From the NCBI GenBank assembly GCA_016860845.1, contig BOKF01000009.1, positions 62,001 through 126,000 on the forward strand: a stretch of 64,000 nt of DNA, given 5' to 3'. Made by a program: the position numbers and the translations under genes. Origin of the DNA: Chloroflexota bacterium. Lineage in GTDB: Bacteria; Chloroflexota; Anaerolineae; 4572-78; J111. The notes under the pieces were generated by a model. That model worked only from the letters and a program-made list of their open reading frames with translations. It had not been told where the DNA came from and did no database searches. Below are positions 18,355-26,654 of this stretch, in pieces. Each line of letters opens with the position of its first letter. The stretch's first letter is position 1.

Positions 18355-18867
18355 ATGAAACGCCGATTAACAATCTTGGCGCTTACTGCCCTGGCGGTGG
18401 CGTCGTTTATCAGTGTTGAATTGACGGCTCCCGCCCCGGCGCTCGCCGGAGGAGCAACGCAGATAAGAGGGACCGCCATTGACGGAACCGGTACTTGTGA
18501 CCCTCAAGCTGATGGTGTGGATAATCCTACCACTTTCCCTCTCTTCTTCCCGGTGGAGGAAGGGGGCTTGAATGGTTGTCTCTACACCTACGCCGAATCC
18601 TCCGAGAGTTCGCCGAGCGGGACCTACCGAGAGAGGGGGCACGAGATCTTCGTTAGCCATGACCCCAACCGACTCGGCAGGTTTGAGACGACTTACCTAT
18701 TCACGGCCAAGTTCGACGAGGATGGAAACGAGATCTGGGGACGTTGTGAACATCCTATTACCGCAGGCACCGGCACAGGTGCTTTCGAGGGTGTCACCGG
18801 GCGATTTGACATCAAGGACGACATCGCAGCAGGCAACTTCCCCTATCGAGGTCATCTACGGTTCTAA
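18355..18867 (+). CDS. Secreted protein of unknown function (AOC-barrel-like ending)
   Basis: The 170-residue protein has a clear signal peptide (residues 1-31, ending ALA). The mature part has GCLYTYAES near the start and ends with TGAFEGVTGRFDIKD and YRGHLRF. That ending resembles allene-oxide-cyclase-like barrel families, which is a weak match. AGGAG lies before the ATG. A terminator follows directly at 18890. It lies between the two ECF modules, so it is a candidate target gene or signal of either (inference). Confidence 0.75.
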   Translation: MKRRLTILALTALAVASFISVELTAPAPALAGGATQIRGTAIDGTGTCDPQADGVDNPTTFPLFFPVEEGGLNGCLYTYAESSESSPSGTYRERGHEIFVSHDPNRLGRFETTYLFTAKFDEDGNEIWGRCEHPITAGTGTGAFEGVTGRFDIKDDIAAGNFPYRGHLRF

Positions 18868-18889
18868 AGTTCACTCGAGCCTGAGCAAA

Positions 18890-18922
18890 CCGGGAAGTGG
18901 ACAGTACTTCCCGGCTTTTATT
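18890..18922 (+). terminator. Rho-independent terminator
   Basis: CCGGGAAGT (18890-18898) pairs with ACTTCCCGG (18906-18914), followed by CTTTTATTTT. It terminates the secreted protein gene. Confidence 0.9.
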
Positions 18923-18992
18923 TTAAAATAGTCACTTGTTGTGTTATCATGATCCCCATAGTGTAATCACTTTATCTTATAAAGAGGGTAAA

Positions 18993-19250
18993 ATGATCAG
19001 GACTCAAATCCAATTAACCGAGGAGCAGTCCCAAACCCTAAAGGAAATGGCCCAGGAACGGGGCGTTTCGATGGCCGAACTGATCCGACAAAGTATTGAT
19101 AATTTCATCCGTGCCCGTAATCAACTTACTTTAGAGGAAAAACGCCGGCGGGCATTGTCTATTGTGGGACAATTCGCATCTGATGTTTCTGACTTATCCA
19201 CCGAACATGATCGCTACCTGGCTGAGGCTTATGGAGATTTTGGCGAATGA
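18993..19250 (+). CDS. Ribbon-helix-helix antitoxin (VapB-like)
   Basis: The 85-residue protein from this ATG has MIRTQIQLTEEQSQTLKEMA, an RHH/CopG-type DNA-binding fold, in residues 1-45, then a charged tail that would clamp the toxin. The start is chosen because AAAGAGGG lies 4 bases upstream; the frame stays open back to 18936 but has no good binding site there. It overlaps the PIN toxin gene by ATGA, the classic layout of a toxin-antitoxin pair. RHH antitoxins usually repress their own operon. Confidence 0.88.
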   Translation: MIRTQIQLTEEQSQTLKEMAQERGVSMAELIRQSIDNFIRARNQLTLEEKRRRALSIVGQFASDVSDLSTEHDRYLAEAYGDFGE

Positions 19251-19645
19251 GGGTATTTGTTGATACCTCGGCAATTATGGCTATCCTACACCATAATGAT
19301 AAAAACCACGCCCCAGCTAAACAAGGGTGGGAGCGTCTTATTAATCAGGACGCCATCCTCATTTGCACAAACTATATTCTGCTCGAAACATGCTCTCTCC
19401 TGCAAAATCGGGTGGGATTAGTTGCAGTAAAAGCCTTTGAGGATAGTATTGTGCCTCTTCTTAACATCGAGTGGGTTGACGAAGCCCTGCATCAAGCGGG
19501 AGTAGCCGTCTTGCTCACGGCGAACCGCCGCCACCTAAGCCTGGTGGATTGTATCAGCTTTGAAACCACCCGGCGCCTGGGTCTCGACGCCGTTTTTGCC
19601 TTTGACCAACACTTTGTTGAACAAGGTTTCACCTGCCTCTCTTAA
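19247..19645 (+). CDS. vapC: PIN-domain ribonuclease toxin (VapC-like)
   Basis: The 132-residue protein has the PIN-domain acidic residues D6 (VFVDTSA), E47 (LLETCSLL), D101 (SLVDCISF) and D114 or D120 near the end. PIN toxins are Mg-dependent ribonucleases, often cutting tRNA or rRNA. The start overlaps the antitoxin stop by 4 bases. The pair sits between the two ECF modules, which could mean it was inserted after the modules duplicated. Confidence 0.92.
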   Translation: MRVFVDTSAIMAILHHNDKNHAPAKQGWERLINQDAILICTNYILLETCSLLQNRVGLVAVKAFEDSIVPLLNIEWVDEALHQAGVAVLLTANRRHLSLVDCISFETTRRLGLDAVFAFDQHFVEQGFTCLS

Positions 19646-19695
19646 CTCTCCTACAATTTAAGGTTCAATTCGGTCATTTCGACCCGCTGCCTGTG

Positions 19696-19701
19696 TATAA
19701 T
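19696..19701 (+). promoter_or_regulatory. -10 box of ECF module 2
   Basis: TATAAT within GTGTATAATATT, matching the sequence at 15884. A duplicated promoter is the simplest explanation. Confidence 0.5.
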
Positions 19702-19708
19702 ATTCTCA

Positions 19709-19806
19709 GTAGATCGTAGATAGTACGCGAAGCGGTAGACAGGGAAAATCCCCGTCTGCCGTCTATGGTCTACGCCCTTCGGCGCACCCGAAGGGGTGCT
19801 GTCTAC
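19709..19806. repeat. GTAGA-type inverted repeats, leader of ECF module 2
   Basis: GTAGATCGTAGATAG near the start pairs with CTATGGTCTAC about 50 bases later, GTAGACAG recurs inside, and CCCTTCGG-CGCA-CCCGAAGGG forms a further hairpin. The sequence is a longer relative of 15900-15950 and occupies the same place before an ECF gene. Confidence 0.6.
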
Positions 19807-19821
19807 CGAAGTAGGAGGGAA

Positions 19822-19857
19822 ATGTCACACGCTGTCAGGTCAGCCGATGGAAGCTGA
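19822..19857 (+). CDS. Possible 11-codon leader peptide overlapping the second ECF start
   Basis: AGGAGGGA lies directly before the ATG and the frame reads MSHAVRSADGS before stopping at TGA. The stop lies past the sigma ATG at 19847. This mirrors the leader ORF at 15960. The shared M-x-H and SA-x-G pattern may be inherited. Confidence 0.4.
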   Translation: MSHAVRSADGS

Positions 19858-20434
19858 CCTATCCGATTTGAGCGGTTTGATTGAACGCTGGCAGCAGGGT
19901 CACCAAGCGGCGGCTGAAGCCATTTATAACCGTTGCCGGGGCCTCACTTATGGCCTGGCCTACGCCCTGCTGAACGACTCCGCCGACGCGGAAGAGGTAA
20001 CGCAGGACGCGTTAACTTATGCCTTGACCCACATCAATCAGTACAACTCCCACCAAGCCAGGTTCACAACCTGGCTGCACACCATCACCGTGAGCCGCTG
20101 CCGCAACAAACGCCGGCGCCATTTCCTGCCAAGCGTATCGTTCCTGGCCTGGTTCAAGGGAGGCGGCGACCAGGCTGACCCGATCCCCAGCCCGGAGCGC
20201 CAGACCCTTCAGAACTACGTCCGCCACGAAGTCGGGACAGCGCTTCAAAGTTTGAGTCAACCCTTGCGTGAAGCTATTTTGCTGCGTTACTGGGCCGATT
20301 ACACCTATCCAGAGATAGGTGTAATTTTAGGCTGTTCGGCTCGCGTGGCCCGCTCACGGGTGCTGGCCGCGCATGAGCAATTGGCGCTGCTGTTGGCCCA
20401 CGATGATTTAATCAGTTTAGAAGAGAGTATCTGA
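19847..20434 (+). CDS. ECF-type RNA polymerase sigma factor 2
   Basis: The 195-residue protein has sigma region 2 (DAEEVTQDALTYAL, FTTWLHTITVSRC) and region 4 (LSQPLREAILLRYW, then a helix-turn-helix). The frame is open back to a GTG at 19796, but the ATG at 19847 aligns with the start of the paralogue at 15994 and the upstream codons would read through the hairpin. The anti-sigma gene with NHL propellers starts 43 bases later. It would drive genes in response to release from that anti-sigma. Confidence 0.92.
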   Translation: MEADLSDLSGLIERWQQGHQAAAEAIYNRCRGLTYGLAYALLNDSADAEEVTQDALTYALTHINQYNSHQARFTTWLHTITVSRCRNKRRRHFLPSVSFLAWFKGGGDQADPIPSPERQTLQNYVRHEVGTALQSLSQPLREAILLRYWADYTYPEIGVILGCSARVARSRVLAAHEQLALLLAHDDLISLEESI

Positions 20435-20445
20435 GAAGTATTGGT

Positions 20446-20467
20446 AGTAACGACTTGAGTCGTCAAA
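20446..20467. repeat. Fragment of the TAACGACT repeat
   Basis: GTAGTAACGACTTGAGTCGT matches the core of the element at 1967-2073. It lies in the short gap between sigma and anti-sigma genes. Confidence 0.6.
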
Positions 20468-20477
20468 AGAAAGGTTT

Positions 20478-22655
20478 ATGAACGATCATCCGCGTCGAAA
20501 AGAACTAATCAGTTATCTTTACGAAGCTCTAAGTGAGGCTGAACGGGCGCAAGTAGAGGCACATCTCCAGACATGCTCCCAGTGTCAGGCTGGCCTGGCT
20601 GAGCAAGAAGCGATCCGCCAGCAACTTCGGGCCGGGGTGTTGAGCTTGCAGCAAGTCACACCCCCCGCAAAGCTGACCTTTGTCGCCATTGCCCCACGTC
20701 TGAAACGACCGGGAAAATTAAGCCGGGCTGTCGAACCATTGCGCCAACCGCTCTACAGTGCGCTGACTCTGGCAGTGCTCATCGCTTTTGGCGTGGGGTT
20801 GTATGTTCTGTTTAGCAGCATCAACCCGTCTACCGTCAAGCCAATGCCTGGCCCAGGCACGCCGGTTGTCATCCCCACCATTGACCCCACCCAGCCGCCG
20901 GAGTTTGTTTGGAAAATCAGCGGTGATCCCAATCCATTTGCCGGCCCGACCAGTCTAGCCGTTGACGGCCAGGGTCATCTTTATGTATTAGAGCGGAGCA
21001 ATCATCGTATTCAGAAATTCGATGGCGAAGGACGATTTTTGTTGATGTGGGGGAGTCCGGGCAGCAATGCCGGCCAATTCAGCTTTTTTGTGCCGGGAAC
21101 AGGCGCAAATGGAGATGTGGCGGTAGATAGTCAAGGGCAGGTTTATGTGGCTGATCCGGGCAATGCTCGTGTTCAAAAGTTTGACAGCCAGGGGCAATTT
21201 CTAAGCCAATGGAGCAGCGGCGATGGCCAATTTATCCGGCCTGGTAGCCTAATTGTTGATAACCAGGATAACCTGTATGTGCTCGACGACGGCACGGGTT
21301 ACATTCACAAGTTCGACCGCACCGGACAATTTTTGACCCACTGGGGCGGGATAGGTGGCCGCGATGGTGAATTTACTACGATTCAGCAGGGAGCAGCGGA
21401 CGCCCAGGGAAATATTTATGTGGTCGATATCTCTGGTCGCATTCAGAAGTTTGACCCCAATGGGCAATTTCTGGTTAGATGGGGTACGATTGGCGAGGAG
21501 GATGGTCAATTCTTGGGGCCAAGCGGGGTTGCCGTAGATGCTCAGGGTTATATTCATATCAGCGATACCAATAGCGGCCGAATTCAGATATTTGATCAGC
21601 AGGGTCAGTTCTTGGCCAAGTGGGGCAGCCAGGGCACAAGCGACGGCCAATTTACCAGAGAGCCAACGGACATTGCTATTGACAAGCAGGGCAATATTTA
21701 CATTTGCGATTTTTATGGCAATAACGTTCAAAAGTTCCGCCAGCCGGGGGCCTTGCTCAACGACATCGAAAAAGACAACCGGCCAACTGACAGTCCACCC
21801 GAGTTCGTCTGGAAAATCAGCGGCGATCCCAACCCACTGTCCCATCCCAGTGGCCTGGGTATTGATGGGGAGGGCAATTTGTATGTGGTAGATACGGGTA
21901 ACCAGCGCATCCAGAAGTTTGATAGCAACGGGCAGTTCCTTATGATGTGGGGGGGTCCGGGCAGTGGTGCGGGACAATTTAACTTTGTTCCACCCAAGTT
22001 TAATGCTGTTGGTAGTGGGGATATTGCCGTGGATAGTCAAGGAAATATCTATGTGGCCGATAGCGGCAACGCCCGGATTCAAAAGTTTGATCGGGAGGGA
22101 CGCTTCTTAGTTCAGTGGGGTAGCCGTGGTGCTGGCGATGGTCAATTTGAATCTCCCTTTGGCTTGGCTACTGATGGACAGGATCATATTTATGTCGTTG
22201 ATGCCAATGCCCATATTCAGAAATTTGATAGCGAAGGGCAATTTCTGACCAAATGGGGCGAGATCGGCGTAAATGAGGGCGAGTTTACATTTATCGGCTT
22301 TCCCGCAGTAGATAGGCAAGGATACATCTACCTGGCTGATGGAGGGCGTGGTCGCATCCAAAAATTTGATCAGAATGGACGGTTTCTGAGTAAGTGGGAC
22401 AACCATGGTCAGCACGATGATGAGCTTATAGGAGCTAACGGCCTCGCTGTGGATGGGCAGGGCTATATTTATATCACTCATTGGATCAATCCGCGCATCC
22501 AGAAGATTGATGGCGCAGGTAAGTTTCTACTCAATTGGGGCAGCCAGGGCCAAGGTGATGGTCAATTTGGTATTCCGGCAGATATTGCCGTGGATAGACA
22601 GGGTAACATCTACATTTCCGATTACGACAGCAGCATGATTCAGAAGTTTCGGTAA
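20478..22655 (+). CDS. Zinc-finger anti-sigma factor with duplicated NHL beta-propellers
   Basis: The 725-residue protein has the HxxxCxxC finger at H29, C33 and C36, then the same AIAPRLKR linker and single membrane helix (about 92-114) as the protein at 16694. After a short linker, two similar NHL-repeat sets follow, each opening with PEFVWKISGDPNP (residues about 140 and 440). The repeats have the form (V/I)AVDxQGNIYVxDxxNxRIQKFDxxGQFLxxWGS. Each set would form a propeller outside the cell. The two sets are about 900 bases apart in DNA and look like an internal duplication. It is the probable regulator of the sigma at 19847. The NHL and PQQ versions differ in the outside sensor while keeping the inside part. 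Confidence 0.92.
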   Translation: MNDHPRRKELISYLYEALSEAERAQVEAHLQTCSQCQAGLAEQEAIRQQLRAGVLSLQQVTPPAKLTFVAIAPRLKRPGKLSRAVEPLRQPLYSALTLAVLIAFGVGLYVLFSSINPSTVKPMPGPGTPVVIPTIDPTQPPEFVWKISGDPNPFAGPTSLAVDGQGHLYVLERSNHRIQKFDGEGRFLLMWGSPGSNAGQFSFFVPGTGANGDVAVDSQGQVYVADPGNARVQKFDSQGQFLSQWSSGDGQFIRPGSLIVDNQDNLYVLDDGTGYIHKFDRTGQFLTHWGGIGGRDGEFTTIQQGAADAQGNIYVVDISGRIQKFDPNGQFLVRWGTIGEEDGQFLGPSGVAVDAQGYIHISDTNSGRIQIFDQQGQFLAKWGSQGTSDGQFTREPTDIAIDKQGNIYICDFYGNNVQKFRQPGALLNDIEKDNRPTDSPPEFVWKISGDPNPLSHPSGLGIDGEGNLYVVDTGNQRIQKFDSNGQFLMMWGGPGSGAGQFNFVPPKFNAVGSGDIAVDSQGNIYVADSGNARIQKFDREGRFLVQWGSRGAGDGQFESPFGLATDGQDHIYVVDANAHIQKFDSEGQFLTKWGEIGVNEGEFTFIGFPAVDRQGYIYLADGGRGRIQKFDQNGRFLSKWDNHGQHDDELIGANGLAVDGQGYIYITHWINPRIQKIDGAGKFLLNWGSQGQGDGQFGIPADIAVDRQGNIYISDYDSSMIQKFR

Positions 22656-22870
22656 ATAAGGTGATTAGTCGTACAACATGGTAAATTTCAGGGAACTTTC
22701 GGCCACTTGAATATTTCTGCGGAGTTTTCAGAAGAGTGTTCACGAACCAGTGGTACGCCACCAAGGATGAAAATGGAGTCCAAAGCTTGCTTTGGTTTAC
22801 TGGCGAACCAGGGTTTGTACTCCAGGTTTATTTTTCGAAGGAGAGGTTATTCGCAGAATGGAGATTGGCT

Positions 22871-24196
22871 ATGCCGGTTAAACAACCCTATCAAATTCTC
22901 AATATAGCTGTAATCTTGGTGACATTGACAATGTCGGGGGGTGGGTTGTTTGGAGGCCAACCGGCAGTGACAAGTTACCAAAGCCTGACAGGTGTAACGT
23001 CGGCCTCGGTGGGCAGCTTGAAGTGGAAATTCAAAACCGGCGGTGCAATTAGCTCATCTCCGGCCATTGCCAGTGGGGTGATCTACTTTGGCAGTACCGA
23101 TAAGAATTTCTACGCTCTTGACGGGCAAACAGGGAAAGAAATATGGCATTTTGAAACAAAGGGTCCGCTGTGGTCATCGCCGGTAGTGGCTGCCGGGACC
23201 GTCTATTTTGGCAGTGACGATCACCATCTCTATGCCCTGGACAGCCGCACGGGACAGGAGCGATGGCGGCTCAATCTGGGTGGGGTGGTCCATTCTTCTC
23301 CCGTCTTTGCTGCGGGGGTTATTTATGTCGGCAGTGATAGTGGTTATCTAAACGCAGTGGACAGTCAAACCGGTCAGAAAAAGTGGCAATTCAAAGCGGA
23401 TGGCCCGGTGCAGAGCCGTCCGGCGGTCGCCAACGGGGTGGTTTATTTCGGCAGCGTCACTTGGCAGGGTTCAGGTTCCGGCGTTCATCTGTATGCTCTG
23501 GATAGCCAAACCGGTCAGGAAAAATGGCGGTTTAAAACCGATGGAACCATAACTTCTACCCCAGCCATCGCCGCCGGAGTGGTTTATTTTGGCAGTCACG
23601 ATGGCCATCTGTATGCTCTTGACCGTGAGACCGGCCAGGAAAAGTGGAAATTCAAAACAGGCGGCCCTGTTGCGTCTTCGCCGCTGGCTACCGGAGGTAC
23701 GATTTATGTTGGCAGCCATGACAACCACCTTTACGCGCTGGACAGCCAGACTGGACAGGCAAAGTGGAAATTCAAAACCGGCTTTTGGGTCGAGTCTTCG
23801 CCGGTCTTGGCCAGAGGCGTGGTTTACGTTGGCAGCGACGATACGGCGCTCTATGCTCTCAAAAGCCGCACCGGGCAGGTTTTATGGCAATTTGAAACCA
23901 GGGGCAATGTCGTTTCTGTGCCGGCGATTAGCAATGATATCGCCTATTTTGGAAGTTACGATTTCCACCTCTACGCCATCCGGCTGACAAGCAACTGCGG
24001 CGAGTGCCAGCAAGCTTCATCCCTCTTCACTCCGCCGCACCACCCCCTCCCGCCAGGCGAAAACGGCGGCCTGGGTCCGGTCGGCCAGGTGCAGCTTGTT
24101 GAGGATATTGCTGACGTGGCTTTTGACGGTTTTATCGCTGATAATCAGCCGCTCGGCAATCTCGGCGTTGCTCAGCCCATCGGCAATGAGACGTAA
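22871..24196 (+). CDS. Exported PQQ beta-propeller protein with antisense-overlapping tail
   Basis: The start ATG at 22871 has GGAG 7 bases upstream; the frame is open back to 22736 but those codons do not look like a protein start. The N-terminus (MPVKQPYQ then a hydrophobic stretch to about residue 30) is a signal peptide or anchor. About nine PQQ repeats (VYFGSxDxHLYALDSxTGQEKWxFKT) fill residues 45-375. The C-terminus (about 380-441) has no propeller signature and is encoded on the complement of the response-regulator gene at 24017-24709, so the tail is probably a read-through after loss of the original stop. It resembles the propeller of the anti-sigma at 16694 but lacks the zinc finger. 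Confidence 0.82.
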   Translation: MPVKQPYQILNIAVILVTLTMSGGGLFGGQPAVTSYQSLTGVTSASVGSLKWKFKTGGAISSSPAIASGVIYFGSTDKNFYALDGQTGKEIWHFETKGPLWSSPVVAAGTVYFGSDDHHLYALDSRTGQERWRLNLGGVVHSSPVFAAGVIYVGSDSGYLNAVDSQTGQKKWQFKADGPVQSRPAVANGVVYFGSVTWQGSGSGVHLYALDSQTGQEKWRFKTDGTITSTPAIAAGVVYFGSHDGHLYALDRETGQEKWKFKTGGPVASSPLATGGTIYVGSHDNHLYALDSQTGQAKWKFKTGFWVESSPVLARGVVYVGSDDTALYALKSRTGQVLWQFETRGNVVSVPAISNDIAYFGSYDFHLYAIRLTSNCGECQQASSLFTPPHHPLPPGENGGLGPVGQVQLVEDIADVAFDGFIADNQPLGNLGVAQPIGNET

Positions 24197-24709
24197 GACA
24201 TCCAGCTCGCGGTCGCTCAACTCGGTGAAGGGATTGGCCCCCTCTCGCCGCGCTCCGTGCAGCTCCTGGACGACGCGGGAAGCCACGCGCGGATGCAGCA
24301 CCGCTTCGCCGCGAGCCGCTTTGCGGACGGCGTCGGCCAACTCCCTCGGTTCGACATCCTTTAATAAATAGGACAGCGCTCCGGCGCGGATGGCCGGGAA
24401 GATATGTTCATCCTGATGATAGGAGGTCAATACAATCACCTGGGTTCGGGGGCTGGCCTGCTTGACCAGCCGCGTCGCCTCAACCCCATCCATGCCCGGC
24501 ATGACCAAATCCATCAACACCACGTCAGGGGCGTGTTCGGTGGCCAGGTGGATAGCCGTCTCGCCCGACTCGGCTTCGCCGACTACGGTAATATCGGGCT
24601 GGGTCTCGATGAAAGCGCGCACGCCCTGGCGTACCACACTATGGTCGTCCACAATTAAAACAGTAATCGGTTCGGTCAATTTTTCTTCTCCCCCACCCCA
24701 CTGCTCCAT
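24017..24709 (-). CDS. NarL/LuxR-type response regulator
   Basis: The protein has up to 230 residues: a receiver with D21/D22, phospho-Asp D67 (VVLMDLVMPGMDG) and a Thr/Lys pair, then a LuxR helix-turn-helix (about 160-225) with LIADGLSNAEIAERL and SNILNKLHLADRTQA. A TTG at 24679, with GGGGGAG upstream, is a likely alternative start and would drop the poorly conserved first ten residues. Its sensor is the histidine kinase encoded at 24777. Its 3' end overlaps the PQQ gene at 22871 by 180 bases on the other strand. Confidence 0.93.
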   Translation of the reverse strand: MEQWGGGEEKLTEPITVLIVDDHSVVRQGVRAFIETQPDITVVGEAESGETAIHLATEHAPDVVLMDLVMPGMDGVEATRLVKQASPRTQVIVLTSYHQDEHIFPAIRAGALSYLLKDVEPRELADAVRKAARGEAVLHPRVASRVVQELHGARREGANPFTELSDRELDVLRLIADGLSNAEIAERLIISDKTVKSHVSNILNKLHLADRTQAAVFAWREGVVRRSEEG

Positions 24710-24710
24710 C

Positions 24711-24740
24711 GTGTCATTTCGACCGAAGGGAGAAATCCTT
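24711..24740. repeat. Single arm of the CATGTCATT element
   Basis: GTGTCATTTCGACCGAAGGG matches the right arm of the element at 29793 in inverse orientation. It sits between the regulator and kinase genes and lacks the other arm. Confidence 0.65.
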
Positions 24741-24776
24741 CAAGCGTTACCTTTACCCAAAAATTGTCGGGCAAAA

Positions 24777-26351
24777 TTACGCCGTCTTCAAATACGCCTC
24801 TACTCGCGTCCCCTGCTGTGGCTCGCTCGCAATCGTCAAATGCCCTCCCAACGACTCGACTCGCTCGCGCATGCTGCGCAATCCCATCCCCTTGCCATTG
24901 GGTTCCACCACAGCAAAACCCTGCCCATTGTCGGAAACTGTCAAAGTAACTTCTTCAGCGTCACAAGCCAAATGAATCTCGGCCGCCGTAGCCGCGCTGT
25001 GCCGGCTGATGTTGGCCAGGGCTTCCTGCGCTACCCGGAAAAGGGTCTGCTCGACCACCAGGGGGAGCGGCCGCTCCCCCTGGACGCGCACCTCGGCGGC
25101 AATCTGGCTTTGCCGGGACCAGTCGGCTACATAATCCCGCAGGGCAGCAACTAAGCCTTTGCCCTCCAGGGCTGCCGGGCGCAGTTCGCGGATAAGCGTA
25201 GTCAGTTCCTGCTGGGCTTGATGCACCAGGCGCTCAGCTTCCAGTAGGTGGGTTTGGGCGCTGCTGTCTTGCTGAGGCAACAAGGCGCGGGCCGCACCGA
25301 CTTGCATGGCTGTTGCAAAAATTTGCTGTTTGACCGAGTCGTGTAAATCGCGGGCCAGGCGGTTGCGCTCCTCCAGCGTCGCCAATTCCTGGCGGGTCTG
25401 CATTAAGTTTTGCAGTTGCATAGCCATATAGTTGAGCTGTTGAGCTAATTGGCCCAGTTCGTCGCCGGAAGCATCGTGGGCCAGGGCCTCAAAGTTGCCC
25501 CGGCCCCACTCGTCGGCAACTTCATCGAGGACGCGCAGGCGGCGGGTCAAACCGCGGGCGATGAAAAAACCGAACAGAACGCCGGCAATCACGCCCACCA
25601 CCAGCATACCCCCCGCAATTGGCAGAATGGTCTGTTGCAGGATGATTTGAAGAAACTCACCTTCCTCAAAAGGCAGGGTCAATTCTACAAAAATAACCCC
25701 CAAGACTTGTTGGGTTAAGTCAAAAACCGGTGCAGCCGCAATAACGTGGCCGTTCGAGTGGCGCAGGGCCAATTGAGTCGCGTCAGTTTCGCCCTTTAGC
25801 GCTGCTTGGAAACTGGCGGCTGCTGCGGGTGCAAGCTGAGGCTGTAAATTGTCCCCCGGTGAGGTTGTCCTGGCTGGCGTTGCGGCCAGGATTGCGCCGT
25901 CACGATCAACAATGACGATCGAGATCACGCGACCAAATTGAGCCGGTATCTTGTCCTGCTCGTCTATGCTGTTCTCTTTGGGGATATTAATGACCAGATT
26001 TCCATCCAAAACGACCTTTTGGAGCCAGTTATTTAGGCCCGCCTGGTCGGCTGGGGTCTCCTGCAAATAAGGCGCCAGCGTTGGACCTGTCTTGAGCAAA
26101 GCCCCAGCAATTTGGTGGGGTAGGAAATTTGACCAGAAGTAAAGATACCACAACAGAGCCACGCCGATAATCCCCAGGATGAGAATAGTAATTAACGTGA
26201 AGAGGGTGTAGGCCAGAGTCAGCTTCCACTGAAGCCGCTGAAAAAAGGAGAGAAGTCGCTGCCAGAATCGGGGCAGCAGACTTTTGAAGGAAAGTTTTGC
26301 CGGGTTTATTACCATAACTTTTATTGTAGCCAAATTCTTACCATTCCCCAA
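24777..26351 (-). CDS. NarL-type membrane sensor histidine kinase (HisKA_3)
   Basis: The protein has about 524 residues. Two membrane helices (about 45-72 and 236-263) bracket an outside sensor region (about 75-235). A HAMP linker (about 265-315) is followed by a HisKA_3 dimerisation box with LARDLHDSVKQQ (His near residue 335) and a compact ATPase with GKGMGLRSMRERV and a GTR ending. The GGXX-type ATPase and short H box are typical of the LiaS/NarX kinase group. It forms a two-component pair with the LuxR-type regulator at 24017 on the same strand. The outside sensor domain does not match a named fold I know. Start could be a few codons later. Confidence 0.93.
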   Translation of the reverse strand: MGNGKNLATIKVMVINPAKLSFKSLLPRFWQRLLSFFQRLQWKLTLAYTLFTLITILILGIIGVALLWYLYFWSNFLPHQIAGALLKTGPTLAPYLQETPADQAGLNNWLQKVVLDGNLVINIPKENSIDEQDKIPAQFGRVISIVIVDRDGAILAATPARTTSPGDNLQPQLAPAAAASFQAALKGETDATQLALRHSNGHVIAAAPVFDLTQQVLGVIFVELTLPFEEGEFLQIILQQTILPIAGGMLVVGVIAGVLFGFFIARGLTRRLRVLDEVADEWGRGNFEALAHDASGDELGQLAQQLNYMAMQLQNLMQTRQELATLEERNRLARDLHDSVKQQIFATAMQVGAARALLPQQDSSAQTHLLEAERLVHQAQQELTTLIRELRPAALEGKGLVAALRDYVADWSRQSQIAAEVRVQGERPLPLVVEQTLFRVAQEALANISRHSAATAAEIHLACDAEEVTLTVSDNGQGFAVVEPNGKGMGLRSMRERVESLGGHLTIASEPQQGTRVEAYLKTA

Positions 26352-26654
26352 GTTGTGCTGGCTTTTACATCATCTTACCTGAATTCGCGCAAAATGTCAT
26401 GAGGCTAGAGGTGGGGTTAGGGTCGGTCTCAAGGTGGATTGGTTACGAAACCTTAACCGAACCATAACCGGCGCTTAATCTGAGCGGGTTAAAACTGGAT
26501 TGCCGGGTCAATCTGCAACTTCTTGTGCTTCTGGACGTACTATGAATGAATCCACCTGCGGACTCACTTCGGTTCAGCCTTTAGCCGGATGCCGGAAGGG
26601 GTCACTTAGGTTATGATTACGGAATGGTAATTGAGATACGGAAAGGGATATCCG

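Noticed and set aside
21249..22082. Long minus-strand open frame of 277 codons across the NHL repeats
   Set aside because: It is repetitive because the sense gene is repetitive; the residue pattern mirrors the blade repeats.
26352..26654. Operator or leader in the gap between the kinase and Yip1 genes
   Set aside because: Some GGTTA-type repeats are present but no consistent dyad or promoter pair was found.
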